Origin: Bacteroidota bacterium
GTDB lineage: Bacteria > Bacteroidota > Bacteroidia > Chitinophagales > Saprospiraceae
Length of the DNA: 48,684 bases
Assembly (NCBI GenBank): GCA_024642665.1
Contig: JAHEAR010000005.1
Location: 1 to 48,684, forward strand
Direction of reading: 5' to 3'
The translations under genes and the position numbers were made by a program. Shown in pieces: positions 34,824-42,494 of this stretch. The notes below the pieces were generated by a model. The model did no database searches. It was not told the DNA's origin and saw nothing but the letters and a program-made list of their open reading frames with translations. Every line of letters begins with the position of its first letter. The stretch's first letter is position 1.

Positions 34824-36658
34824 ATGATTTCGTAGTACGATTTGCTAATGTCAATGGTACTGGTTCTGCGAGTGCAAATACGATGTTTGCCAAAGCCATT
34901 TTCAGAATGGGTATACCGGTTTCGGCTAAAAATATTTTTCCTTCGAATATTCAAGGGCTGCCCACCTGGTACGAAGTCCGCGTCAATGGGAAGGGATATA
35001 TTGGTCGTCGAGAAGGAGTCAACCTGATGGTGAGTGTAAACCCACAGAGCATCTATCAGGATTTGAAAAATACGTTGTCCGGTGGTTATTTTCTGTATGA
35101 TAGCACCTGGCCAATGCCAAAGGATAAACGTCGCGATGATGTTCATTTTTTAGAGATACCACTCATGCAGTTGAGTAATGATCATTTTGAAGATCCGCGA
35201 TTCCGCCAATTGTTCAAGAATATTATTTATGTCGGTGCTTGTGCTGCTTTATTGAATATTGACCGGGAGGTGATTATTGGTTTGTTGAATGATCAGTTTC
35301 CAGGCAAAGAAAAAGTTGTAGCGAATAATGTAAAAGCACTTGATCTGGGCATGGCTTATGCAAGAGAGCATTGGACTTGTCCTCTTTCGTTTAGTGTGTC
35401 CTCACTGGATTTGACGAATGGAAAGATTATGATCGACGGCAATACCGCTTGTGGTATTGGGGCAGTGTATGCAGGCGCCACCGTGATGGCCTGGTATCCT
35501 ATCACACCATCTACTTCTGTTGCAGATGCTTTTGAAAAGTATTGCAGAAAGTTGCGTGTTGATCCTGAAACCGGCAGGAATAATTATGCCATTCTTCAGG
35601 CAGAAGATGAACTGGCCGCTATAGGGGTTGTCATTGGCGCAAATTGGAATGGAGCCAGAGCATTTACGGCAACCAGTGGTCCGGGCGTTTCATTGATGAA
35701 TGAATTTATTGGTCTTGCTTATTTCGCTGAGATTCCAACGGTACTTATTGATGTGCAGCGAACAGGTCCATCCACCGGAATGCCCACCAGAACGCAGCAA
35801 TCAGATATCACGCTTGCTTTTTATGCTTCTCATGGAGATACTAAACACATTTTGCTTTTTCCTTCAACTCCTAACGAGTGTTTTGAAATGACTGCCACCG
35901 CTTTTGATTTAGCGGAACGTCTGCAAACACCTATTATGTTGATGACGGATTTGGATCTTGGAATGAATGATCATGTGTGTGATCCTTTATCATGGGATCC
36001 TGCAAAGGAATACGATCGCGGGAAAGTGCTTTCCGCTGAAGACCTGGACAAGATGGAAACCTTTGGCCGATATCTTGATGTTGATGATGATGGTATAACG
36101 TACCGAACACTTCCGGGTACCCATCCTAATAAAGGATCATTTTTTACAAGGGGTACTTCAAGAGACGAACTGGCCAGATATACTGAGGATGGTGCTGTGT
36201 ATGTTCGCAACATGGATCGATTGCTGAAAAAGTGGGAAACATCCAAAACATTAGTTCCTGCGCCACAGTTTTTGCCTTCTCCTACAGGAGCAAGTGCAGG
36301 CATTATCTTTTTTGGCACCTCTACCGATTCGGCTCTTGAGGCCATTGATTTGCTCCGTGATCAGGGTATTCATTTGGATGGTATGCGTTTAAAAGCTGCT
36401 CCATTTTCTCAGTCCGTCGTGGATTTTGTTCTGGAGCATGAGACAGTATTTGTTATAGAACAAAACCGAGATGGTCAGATGCGCAGTATCCTGATCAATG
36501 AAATTGGTATTGATCCTCAAAAAATGATCGCAATACTCAATTACGATGGTTTTCCCATCACAGCGGACAATATCACCCGGCAGATAAATCTTCACATTCC
36601 GCCACCACAATCAGCTTCCGGTAAGCCTGTGCTAAGCGAAACAAGTGCTAAACTATGA
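34802..36658 (+). CDS. korA: 2-oxoacid:acceptor oxidoreductase, fused gamma-alpha subunit
   Basis: 618 residues. The gamma domain (about 1-185; VRFANVNGTGSASANTMFAKAIFRMG) is fused to the alpha subunit (about 210 onward; GIGAVYAGATVMAWYPITPSTSVADAFEKYCRK, QAEDELAAIGVVIGANWNGARAFTATSGPGVSLMNEF, VQRTGPSTGMPTRTQQSD). This is the layout of KorA-type subunits that oxidise 2-oxoglutarate or another 2-oxoacid with CoA and a low-potential carrier. ATG at 34802 overlaps the flavoprotein gene by 22 bases, and the stop overlaps the beta-subunit start as ATGA. The gamma-domain loop reads NGTGSAS in place of the usual GxGGQG. Substrate unproven; symbol by family. Confidence 0.88.
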   Translation: MSIRGGVNDFVVRFANVNGTGSASANTMFAKAIFRMGIPVSAKNIFPSNIQGLPTWYEVRVNGKGYIGRREGVNLMVSVNPQSIYQDLKNTLSGGYFLYDSTWPMPKDKRRDDVHFLEIPLMQLSNDHFEDPRFRQLFKNIIYVGACAALLNIDREVIIGLLNDQFPGKEKVVANNVKALDLGMAYAREHWTCPLSFSVSSLDLTNGKIMIDGNTACGIGAVYAGATVMAWYPITPSTSVADAFEKYCRKLRVDPETGRNNYAILQAEDELAAIGVVIGANWNGARAFTATSGPGVSLMNEFIGLAYFAEIPTVLIDVQRTGPSTGMPTRTQQSDITLAFYASHGDTKHILLFPSTPNECFEMTATAFDLAERLQTPIMLMTDLDLGMNDHVCDPLSWDPAKEYDRGKVLSAEDLDKMETFGRYLDVDDDGITYRTLPGTHPNKGSFFTRGTSRDELARYTEDGAVYVRNMDRLLKKWETSKTLVPAPQFLPSPTGASAGIIFFGTSTDSALEAIDLLRDQGIHLDGMRLKAAPFSQSVVDFVLEHETVFVIEQNRDGQMRSILINEIGIDPQKMIAILNYDGFPITADNITRQINLHIPPPQSASGKPVLSETSAKL

Positions 36659-37707
36659 GTTATAAAAGACCTTCTTTTCGGCACCCCGGGGCCGCCATCA
36701 ATGAGATTGGATTTCATCAGAAAGACTATGAAGGAGCCTTATCTACCTTGTGTGCAGGATGTGGACACGATTCGATAAGTGCTGCAATCATTCAGGCATG
36801 TTTTGAACTGGCTATTCCGCCACATCGCATTGCCAAAATATCAGGCATAGGCTGCTCCTCAAAAACGCCTACCTATTTTTTGGCGAATAGTCATGGTTTT
36901 AATTCGGTCCACGGGCGGATGCCTTCAGTGGCTACCGGAGCGGTCATGGCCAATAGAGACCTGACATACATTGGCGTTAGTGGGGATGGTGATTCGGCTT
37001 CTATAGGAATGGGTCAATTTGCCCATGTGGTCAGGCGTAACCTTAATATGGTTTATATCGTGATGAATAATGGGTGCTATGGCTTGACTAAAGGACAGGA
37101 TTCTGCCACGGCGGATGTTGGATCAGTTGGAAAAGCAGGGGTGCCAACTATGTTTAGTTCCATTGACCTGGCCGGGTTAGCATTGGAACTCGGTGCTGAC
37201 TTTGTAGCCAGAAGTTTTTCCGGTGATAAAGATCAATTGATCCCTTTGATCAAGGCAGGTATAAGTCATAATGGTTTTGCATTGATTGATGTGCTTTCAC
37301 CTTGTGTCACGTTTAACAATACAAAAACCTCTACAAAGTCCTATAGTTATGTTCGTGATCACATGGGTTCAACATCCATTGCCGACTTTGTTCCTGAAAA
37401 AAGTGAAATTACAGCCACCGTTGCACCGGGAGAAAGTAAAATGATTGAAATGCACGATGGATCGATTATCGAGTTGACATCTCTTGCAGAAGGTTGGGAT
37501 CCGGGAAACAGGCTCTCGGCGATTAATGCCATTCACAATGCGAATTTAAAAGGGGAAGTGCTCACAGGGCTTTTATACATAGATGCTAAACAACCCTCAG
37601 TACATCAATTATTAAATACAACTTTGAAACCGTTAAACAGTCTGAACCAGGATGAATTGATGCCCGGTGTGGAATTGTTGGAGAGAATAAATGCCGAGTT
37701 CAGGTAA
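36655..37707 (+). CDS. korB: 2-oxoacid:acceptor oxidoreductase, beta (TPP-binding) subunit
   Basis: 350 residues with the KorB thiamine diphosphate core: LCAGCGHDSISAAIIQA, KISGIGCSSKTPTYF, HGFNSVHGRMPSVATGAVMANRDLTYIGVSGDGDSASIGMGQFAHVVRRNLNMVYIVMNNGCYGLTKGQ. GDGDSAS...NN is the TPP/Mg site. DVLSPCVTFNN is the typical 2-oxoglutarate-ferredoxin-type C-terminal segment. It forms the active site with the gamma-alpha subunit encoded just upstream (ATGA overlap). Last gene of the operon; no terminator seen in the following 313 bases. Confidence 0.9.
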   Translation: MSYKRPSFRHPGAAINEIGFHQKDYEGALSTLCAGCGHDSISAAIIQACFELAIPPHRIAKISGIGCSSKTPTYFLANSHGFNSVHGRMPSVATGAVMANRDLTYIGVSGDGDSASIGMGQFAHVVRRNLNMVYIVMNNGCYGLTKGQDSATADVGSVGKAGVPTMFSSIDLAGLALELGADFVARSFSGDKDQLIPLIKAGISHNGFALIDVLSPCVTFNNTKTSTKSYSYVRDHMGSTSIADFVPEKSEITATVAPGESKMIEMHDGSIIELTSLAEGWDPGNRLSAINAIHNANLKGEVLTGLLYIDAKQPSVHQLLNTTLKPLNSLNQDELMPGVELLERINAEFR

Positions 37708-38020
37708 TCCGGAAGTATATTTTTCTCCAAATCGAAGTTTTTACAGGCAGGTCGAATGTTTGTGTAGAGACCTTTTTCCACAGGAATAGACTTTTTGGGA
37801 TATACGATAGGTATCAATAGCAGCGTTTATTACACATCTCATCTCTCCTGAATTAAATAATGTTTTGTTTTTATGCGCTTATAGTCATAAGTGCTATAGG
37901 TGCTATCTGTTATCAACAATAACATTTGGAGGTTTTTTTCCAAAGAAGATAGTTGTGAAAAAAGCAGAAACGTACTGTAATTGAAATTATTTTTGTATCT
38001 CAATATTTAAACACTAACCA
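37708..38020. other. Gene-free gap after korB
   Basis: 313 AT-rich bases with no credible frame. Near its right end TATTTTTG (37988-37995) matches the TAnnTTTG box for the lipoprotein gene at 38021, leaving a leader of about 20 bases; no TTG is at the right distance upstream. Confidence 0.5.
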
Positions 38021-38569
38021 ATGAAAAAATTATTCTTTTTAGCCCTGCCATTTTTATTTTTGTCTTGCAAGGGAGTCGAGCAGTACCGTGCCGGAATTGA
38101 AGAGCTTTCAGGTAGCTGGGACACCACCACAGCCGGACTTTCTGAATTTTCAGCGAAGCTGAGCAGTGAACTTTCAAATTACACAAATGCTTTTGCAGCT
38201 ATGCAACCTGATGAGACGACACTTGCCGGCTTGAAATCTGATCAAAAAGAGGCTATTGAAGCGTCTCGCAATGAAGTTGTTGGTGCTTTGAAAGCCTACC
38301 CTGAACTTCAAAAGAACATTAAAGGGTTTGTTGATACCTGGACCGAAAAATCTCAGGTACTGACTTCGCTAAAGGATGGTCTTGCCGCCGGGAAGATAGA
38401 AGGTGACGTGACGGCACAACTTTCTGAATTGAGCGGCTTTGTGACCACTGCGAATGAAAACCTTTCTGCCTGGACAGCTGATCATACATCTATTCAATCC
38501 ACTCTTCGCAATGCCATGGGTAAATTTTCGGTGGCTATGGAGCCTTTAAATGGTATGGCCAATCAGTAG
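38021..38569 (+). CDS. Lipoprotein of unknown function, paralogue of the one at 40710
   Basis: 182 residues. A lipoprotein signal with lipobox FLSC (Cys16) is followed by KGVEQY. The mature part is predicted nearly all helical and coiled-coil-like: IEELSGSWDTTTAGLSEFSAKL, YPELQKNIKGFVDTWTEKSQVLTSLKDGLAAGKIEGDVTAQLSELSGFVTTANENLSAW. It is rich in Ser/Thr/Ala with few aromatics. The whole length aligns with the protein at 40710, including CKGxEQY, SWDxTT, YPxLQxNI and WTEKS. I recognise no named family. Anchored in the inner or outer membrane, perhaps a helical-bundle scaffold. It has its own intrinsic terminator. Confidence 0.8.
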   Translation: MKKLFFLALPFLFLSCKGVEQYRAGIEELSGSWDTTTAGLSEFSAKLSSELSNYTNAFAAMQPDETTLAGLKSDQKEAIEASRNEVVGALKAYPELQKNIKGFVDTWTEKSQVLTSLKDGLAAGKIEGDVTAQLSELSGFVTTANENLSAWTADHTSIQSTLRNAMGKFSVAMEPLNGMANQ

Positions 38570-38590
38570 TAATATTTTAAATTGTATAGG

Positions 38591-38624
38591 AAAAGGTCTT
38601 TGTCTTTTGATGGAGACCTTTTTT
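38591..38624 (+). terminator. Intrinsic terminator of the first lipoprotein gene
   Basis: AAAAGGTCT (38591-38599), loop, AGACCTTTTTT (38614-38624). 22 bases after the stop codon. Confidence 0.8.
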
Positions 38625-38695
38625 CTTTGATAGGTCATGTGGATATTTGGTGATGGAGTGATTTGGTGATTTAATCATTTAGTGATTTGATCTTT

Positions 38696-38788
38696 GCCCT
38701 GCGCCCTACGCCCCATGCCCTACGCCCCATGCATTACGCCCTGCGCCCCATGCCCCATGCTCCATGCCCTACGCCCCATGCCCCATGC
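38696..38788 (+). repeat. Heptad array, (GCCCCAT/GCCCTAC)n
   Basis: Thirteen 7-base units, mostly GCCCCAT and GCCCTAC, plus GCCCTGC, GCATTAC and GCTCCAT. Just before it, 38648-38690 repeats (T)GGTGAT / AGTGATTT units of about 8 bases. The array ends some 35 bases before the promoter of the glycosyltransferase at 38855. Confidence 0.9.
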
Positions 38789-38821
38789 AAAAGCCCGCTG
38801 TAATTAATAATCCGAGTTTTC

Positions 38822-38850
38822 TTTGTTATAAACCATTCCATATATCTTTG
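38822..38850 (+). promoter_or_regulatory. Promoter abutting the GT2 start codon (probable leaderless mRNA)
   Basis: TTTG (38822-38825), 17 bases, TATCTTTG (38843-38850), then only four C residues before the ATG at 38855. With the start point normally about 5-7 bases after this box, transcription would begin at or next to the ATG. Confidence 0.6.
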
Positions 38851-38854
38851 CCCC

Positions 38855-39637
38855 ATGTATAAGGAAAAGAAAGTAGCGGTCGTGCTACCTGCATACAATG
38901 CTTCCCGAACGCTCGCAAAAACATATGCCGAGATTCCTCGTGATCTGGTCGATGTGGTTATTTTATGTGATGATGCCTCCCGGGACAATACGGTGGAAGA
39001 AGCAAAAGCACTTGGGATTCACCATATTATTCAGCATGAAGAGAATAAAGGATATGGAGGAAATCAGAAATCGCTTTACAATAAAGCGTTAGAGGTCGAA
39101 GCGGATATTGTTATTATGTTGCATCCCGATTATCAATACACACCCTTGCTTATACCAAGTATGGTCAATATTATTGGTGAAGATTTATTTCCGGTGGTAT
39201 TAGGATCGCGGATTCTGGGAAAGGGTGCTTTATTAGGGGGCATGCCCATCTATAAATATTGGGCGAATCGATTTCTGACCTTTTTTCAAAACATTCTGGT
39301 CAATTATAAATTGTCGGAATACCATACAGGATACAGGGCCTTCAGTAGTCATGTGTTAAGATCTATTCCTTTTAATACCAACTCAAATGATTTCATTTTT
39401 GACAACCAGATGTTGTCTCAAATAATATATGCCGGATTTCCGATCGCAGAAGTGACCTGTCCGACGAAATATTTCAAGGAGGCATCTTCAATTAATTTGG
39501 CGCGAAGTTCAAAATATGGTTTAGGGGTACTTAAGGTTTCGGTGATGCACCGATTGCAAAAAATGGGAATCATCAATAGTCCTTTGTATTCCGGTATTGA
39601 GGTGCGAAAGCCAAAGCGAGAAACGGTAGAGTTTTAA
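38855..39637 (+). CDS. Family 2 glycosyltransferase (dolichyl-phosphate-mannose-synthase-like)
   Basis: 260 residues, single GT-A domain: VAVVLPAYNASRTLAKTYAEIP, ILCDDASRDNT with Asp39-Asp40, MLHPDYQYTPLL with HPDYQY at 90-95 in the DXD position, GSRILGKGALLGGMPIYKYWANRFLTFFQNILV, and YHTGYRAFS. No C-terminal membrane helices, so it is a soluble or peripheral enzyme. Closest in layout to DPM1/polyprenyl-phosphate glycosyltransferases. It may charge a lipid carrier that GT-C enzymes such as the DUF2723 protein use, but that link is inference. Single-gene unit with its own promoter. Confidence 0.87.
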   Translation: MYKEKKVAVVLPAYNASRTLAKTYAEIPRDLVDVVILCDDASRDNTVEEAKALGIHHIIQHEENKGYGGNQKSLYNKALEVEADIVIMLHPDYQYTPLLIPSMVNIIGEDLFPVVLGSRILGKGALLGGMPIYKYWANRFLTFFQNILVNYKLSEYHTGYRAFSSHVLRSIPFNTNSNDFIFDNQMLSQIIYAGFPIAEVTCPTKYFKEASSINLARSSKYGLGVLKVSVMHRLQKMGIINSPLYSGIEVRKPKRETVEF

Positions 39638-39718
39638 GCAGGTCAATGATTGATGGTTAAAGGGTGAGTGGCTTAGAAGGTTATAAGGGTTATGTAGATT
39701 ATGAAAGGAGTAAGATTA

Positions 39719-39809
39719 GTCGCCTGTCGCGTGTCGAAAAGTCGCGCATCTAAAAGTCTAAGGTCACAGGTCTCGAGTCTATTTGTCTATGGTCCAAAAG
39801 TCTCAGGTC
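39719..39809 (+). repeat. GTCnnnn repeat block
   Basis: About a dozen units of 7-8 bases starting GTC (GTCGCGT, GTCGAAAA, GTCTAAG, GTCACAG, GTCTCGA, GTCTATG, GTCCAAAA, GTCTCAG). The part GTGTCGAAAAGT recurs in the block at 42713-42762, showing that the two loci share the module. Confidence 0.7.
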
Positions 39810-40100
39810 AAATTCTGTTGAAGGTTTAAAGTATAAGGTTAAAGGAAGGTTATGAGGGGTTATGAGGGGTTATGAATGGAGGAAGAATATTCGCATGTCT
39901 CTTTTAAGTGAAAATTGAAAAGTCTCAACTTCCCTAAAACTATGGTGAGCAAAGGAAAATCGGAGAAAAGCGCTTACCCTCCACTTCGGTGTAAGAGGTA
40001 GTGCCGGTCAGACCCTGTCCTCCAGGCGTGAGTGAAAAGTGAAAAATTTAGCTGTGATGCAATTCGTAATTCACACATTCGGAATTAGCAATTTACCATT

Positions 40101-40131
40101 GCCCTATGCTCTGCGCCCTACGCTTCCCGCC
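40101..40131 (+). repeat. Short heptad array
   Basis: GCCCTAT, GCTCTGC, GCCCTAC, GCTTCCC, GCC: four units of the GCYYYNN family on the plus strand, after an ATTCGTAATTC motif at 40064. Confidence 0.7.
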
Positions 40132-40539
40132 ATTAGTTTCAGGTCTCATTCAAGTAAATGGAAATAATGCCCCACCTTGATGCCTTGTCATTTTAGGTTG
40201 CCTGAAGCTTTGTATACATATCGGCGACATTTTTTTTGACATTGTAATAGCTGATAGATGGTGTTTTTCTGATATCCAGATAGCTTTATTGTTTAACCTG
40301 AAATGGTAGCAACTCTCTTTCCCGGCCAAACAGATAAAAAGGCCAGGAGGGTCCGGTACCATCAAATGGCGTTGCTTTTTCAGGCTAAATGCCTCTGATC
40401 GGGGTTAGGAGGAGGGTAAATATCAAAGGTGTTCAGCTTGTATTTACAGGAGTCAAAAATAGGCCGTAACAGTCCCTTCCTACAAGGGATATAAGTAGTC
40501 CCTTAGCTTGTCCGTATTGGGATGTGACCGATTAAACGC

Positions 40540-40558
40540 AGTCCCGGGAGAGGGGACT
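40540..40558. other. AGTCCC hairpin in possible structured region
   Basis: AGTCCC (40540-40545), GGGAGAG loop, GGGACT (40553-40558). A related hairpin, TCCCTT-CCTAC-AAGGGA, is at 40473-40489 and another AGTCCC is at 40497. There is no T tract, so it is not a simple terminator. It could be part of a noncoding RNA or a degenerate repeat. Confidence 0.35.
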
Positions 40559-40648
40559 AATACCTGGAATTAGGTGTCAATGAAGGCAGGGTAGGCGTAT
40601 GGAACTTCTCCCTTTTGGGTACATTTTAATAGTCCGTCAAAATATTTC

Positions 40649-40678
40649 TTGCGAATTGCTAAAACCCTATTACATTTG
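40649..40678 (+). promoter_or_regulatory. Promoter of the second lipoprotein gene
   Basis: TTG (40649-40651), 19 bases, TACATTTG (40671-40678): the textbook Bacteroidota arrangement. Expected leader of about 25 bases before the ATG at 40710. Confidence 0.75.
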
Positions 40679-40709
40679 CGCCCACAAAATTTAAAATTTA
40701 ACAATTAAC

Positions 40710-41252
40710 ATGAAAAAAATCCTCTTCTTCATCGCTCTTCCGCTTTTGCTAGTTTCTTGCAAAGGAATTGAGCAGTACCAGACAAGCATTGATGAGCTTG
40801 CCAGCAACTGGGATTCAACAACTACCACTGTGACTGAATTTTCACAAATGGTAAGTACTGATCTTACACAGCAAACACAAAAATTAGCAGGTCTGGACGA
40901 CATGCTGGCTTCTGCTACTCTCAGTCCGGAGCAAACACAAACACTGGAAGGTGCTAAAAAAGCAGCGCTCGAAGCACTGGGCGGATATCCAGCGTTACAA
41001 CAGAACATTAATGAGTTTGTAACAACCTGGACAGAAAAATCAGCTGCCGTGACCGCTCTAAAAGACGGTTTGGCTGCAGGTAAAATCGAAGGTGATATTC
41101 CTGCTCAAATCAGTGAATTATCTGGTTTGGTAACTACAGCTGCTGAGAACCTAACTACTTGGAAAGGGACTTTTGAGACTGTAAAAAGTGGAGCTGATCA
41201 AGCCGTTGGATCATTAACACAGATGGTCGCTGATTTTGCAGCAAGCAAATAG
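40710..41252 (+). CDS. Lipoprotein of unknown function, paralogue of the one at 38021
   Basis: 180 residues. Signal and lipobox LVSC (Cys17), then KGIEQY. The mature part is helical and rich in Thr/Ala/Ser/Glu: IDELASNWDSTTTTVTEFSQMV, YPALQQNINEFVTTWTEKSAAVTALKDGLAAGKIEGDIPAQISELSGLVTTAAENLTTW. It aligns end to end with the protein at 38021; the block WTEKS...LKDGLAAGKIEGD is almost identical, while the region after the Cys and the C-terminus have diverged. Strong promoter and strong terminator on either side suggest an independently and well expressed gene. No recognised family. Confidence 0.82.
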   Translation: MKKILFFIALPLLLVSCKGIEQYQTSIDELASNWDSTTTTVTEFSQMVSTDLTQQTQKLAGLDDMLASATLSPEQTQTLEGAKKAALEALGGYPALQQNINEFVTTWTEKSAAVTALKDGLAAGKIEGDIPAQISELSGLVTTAAENLTTWKGTFETVKSGADQAVGSLTQMVADFAASK

Positions 41253-41271
41253 AATTTAGATTCCAAAAATC

Positions 41272-41307
41272 AAAAAGGCCTCTGCTGAATCAGCAGGGGC
41301 CTTTTTT
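41272..41307 (+). terminator. Strong intrinsic terminator of the second lipoprotein gene
   Basis: AAAAAGGCC-T-CTGCTG (41272-41287), AAT loop, CAGCAG-G-GGCC followed by six T residues to 41307. A 15-16 bp stem with one T-G wobble. Confidence 0.9.
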
Positions 41308-41348
41308 AATTAAGGTTGCCTGTTTTCGTGGTTCTAATCCTTTCCATC

Positions 41349-41356
41349 TATCTTTG
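41349..41356 (+). promoter_or_regulatory. Candidate -7 box of rlmN
   Basis: TATCTTTG followed by C, matching TAnnTTTG, directly after the terminator and about 95 bases before the rlmN ATG. -33 element unclear. Confidence 0.5.
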
Positions 41357-41450
41357 CAGCCTGATGCTGAAGTCAGAAAATCACTGAGAAAAAAATACCT
41401 ATTTAGTAGGGCAAAGGCCATTTATCATATTTCGTTAGACAGATCAACTC

Positions 41451-42494
41451 ATGCCAAAACAGGATTTAAGGACACAATCGCTCTCAGACCTACAACAATC
41501 ACTTGCCTCGATTGGTCAGCCAACCTACAGGGCTAAACAAGTATATGACTGGATGTGGAAATTGGGCGCCAGAAGTTTTGATGACATGACCAATATTCCG
41601 GCCACTTTGCGTCAGGCCATGAGTGAGGTATTTACGTATGACAGCATTGTTTTAGATGATCGTCAGAATAGTGAAGATGGGACTATTAAGTCCCGGTATA
41701 AACTACACGATGGGTATAAGATAGAAACGGTGATGATTCCGGTCGTGAAAGACAAGCGAGCTACCGGTTGTGTGTCTTCTCAAGTGGGTTGTAGTCTGAC
41801 CTGTAGCTTTTGTGCGACAGGAAAAATGGGACGCCTTAGAAATTTAACGGCCGCTGAAATTTATGATCAGGCTTTTGATACCAATAAGTTGTGTGTTGAG
41901 CAATTAGGTTTTCCGATGACCAATCTCGTCTATATGGGTATGGGCGAACCCTTATTAAACTATGGTCCAGTGCTCGAAAGTATCAACAGAATTACGAGTC
42001 ATAATGGAATGGGTTGGTCACCAAAACGCATCACCGTAAGTACGGCCGGCATTGCAAAAATGATAAAACGTTTAGGGGATGAAAAAGTAAAATTTAATCT
42101 TGCACTTTCGCTCCATGCTTCGGATGATACCAAGCGGAATGAAATCATGCCGATTAATGAATCCAATCGACTGGCTGCTTTAATGGAATCGTTGGAATAT
42201 TTTTATGAAAAAACGAAAGGGCGGATTTCATTTGAATATATTGCCTTGAAAGACTTTAATGACACGTTGGAGGATGCTGATAAACTGGTGCGTTTGTGTC
42301 GTGGTCAATTTCCTGTCAAGGTCAATGTGATAGAATACAATCCTGTTCCGGGTGTTCCTTTTGAAAGGGCTGATGAAAAACAGGTTGATGTATTTGCGGC
42401 TCGAGTGCGATCCAAAGGAGTGATGATCACAGTGCGAAGAAGCAGAGGAAAGGATATCGATGCAGCCTGTGGGCAGTTGGCAAACAAGGGATGA
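41451..42494 (+). CDS. rlmN: 23S rRNA (adenine(2503)-C(2))-methyltransferase / tRNA A37 methylase
   Basis: 347 residues, radical-SAM methylase. The [4Fe-4S] site is Cys114-SLT-Cys118-SF-Cys121 in QVGCSLTCSFCATGKMG. NLVYMGMGEPLLNY is the GGE-like SAM segment; ITVSTAGI and NLALSLHASDD follow. Cys340 near the C-terminus (DAACGQL) is the catalytic methyl-carrying cysteine. All required residues are present. It methylates A2503 of 23S rRNA and usually A37 of some tRNAs. ATG at 41451 (MPKQDLRTQSL). Confidence 0.95.
   Translation: MPKQDLRTQSLSDLQQSLASIGQPTYRAKQVYDWMWKLGARSFDDMTNIPATLRQAMSEVFTYDSIVLDDRQNSEDGTIKSRYKLHDGYKIETVMIPVVKDKRATGCVSSQVGCSLTCSFCATGKMGRLRNLTAAEIYDQAFDTNKLCVEQLGFPMTNLVYMGMGEPLLNYGPVLESINRITSHNGMGWSPKRITVSTAGIAKMIKRLGDEKVKFNLALSLHASDDTKRNEIMPINESNRLAALMESLEYFYEKTKGRISFEYIALKDFNDTLEDADKLVRLCRGQFPVKVNVIEYNPVPGVPFERADEKQVDVFAARVRSKGVMITVRRSRGKDIDAACGQLANKG

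Larger units (their letters stand above)
39638..40709. other. 1.07-kb gene-poor, repeat-rich gap between GT2 and the second lipoprotein
   Basis: No intact gene. 39644-39905: GGTTA-type units surrounding a GTCnnnn block (39719-39809). 40024-40055: AGGCGTGAGTGA plus AGTGAAAAGTGAAAA, also present at 42616. 40064: ATTCGTAATTC. 40101-40131: four GCYYYNN heptads. 40193-40502, minus strand: protein-like but broken frames, possibly a decayed gene. 40471-40558: three AGTCCC motifs forming hairpins. The second lipoprotein's promoter lies at the right end. Confidence 0.6.

Noticed and set aside
40150-40365. A 71-codon minus-strand frame in the 39.6-40.7 kb gap
   Set aside because: Its translation is less protein-like than the broken alternative frame on the same strand, and there is no start context; treated only as part of a possible decayed region.
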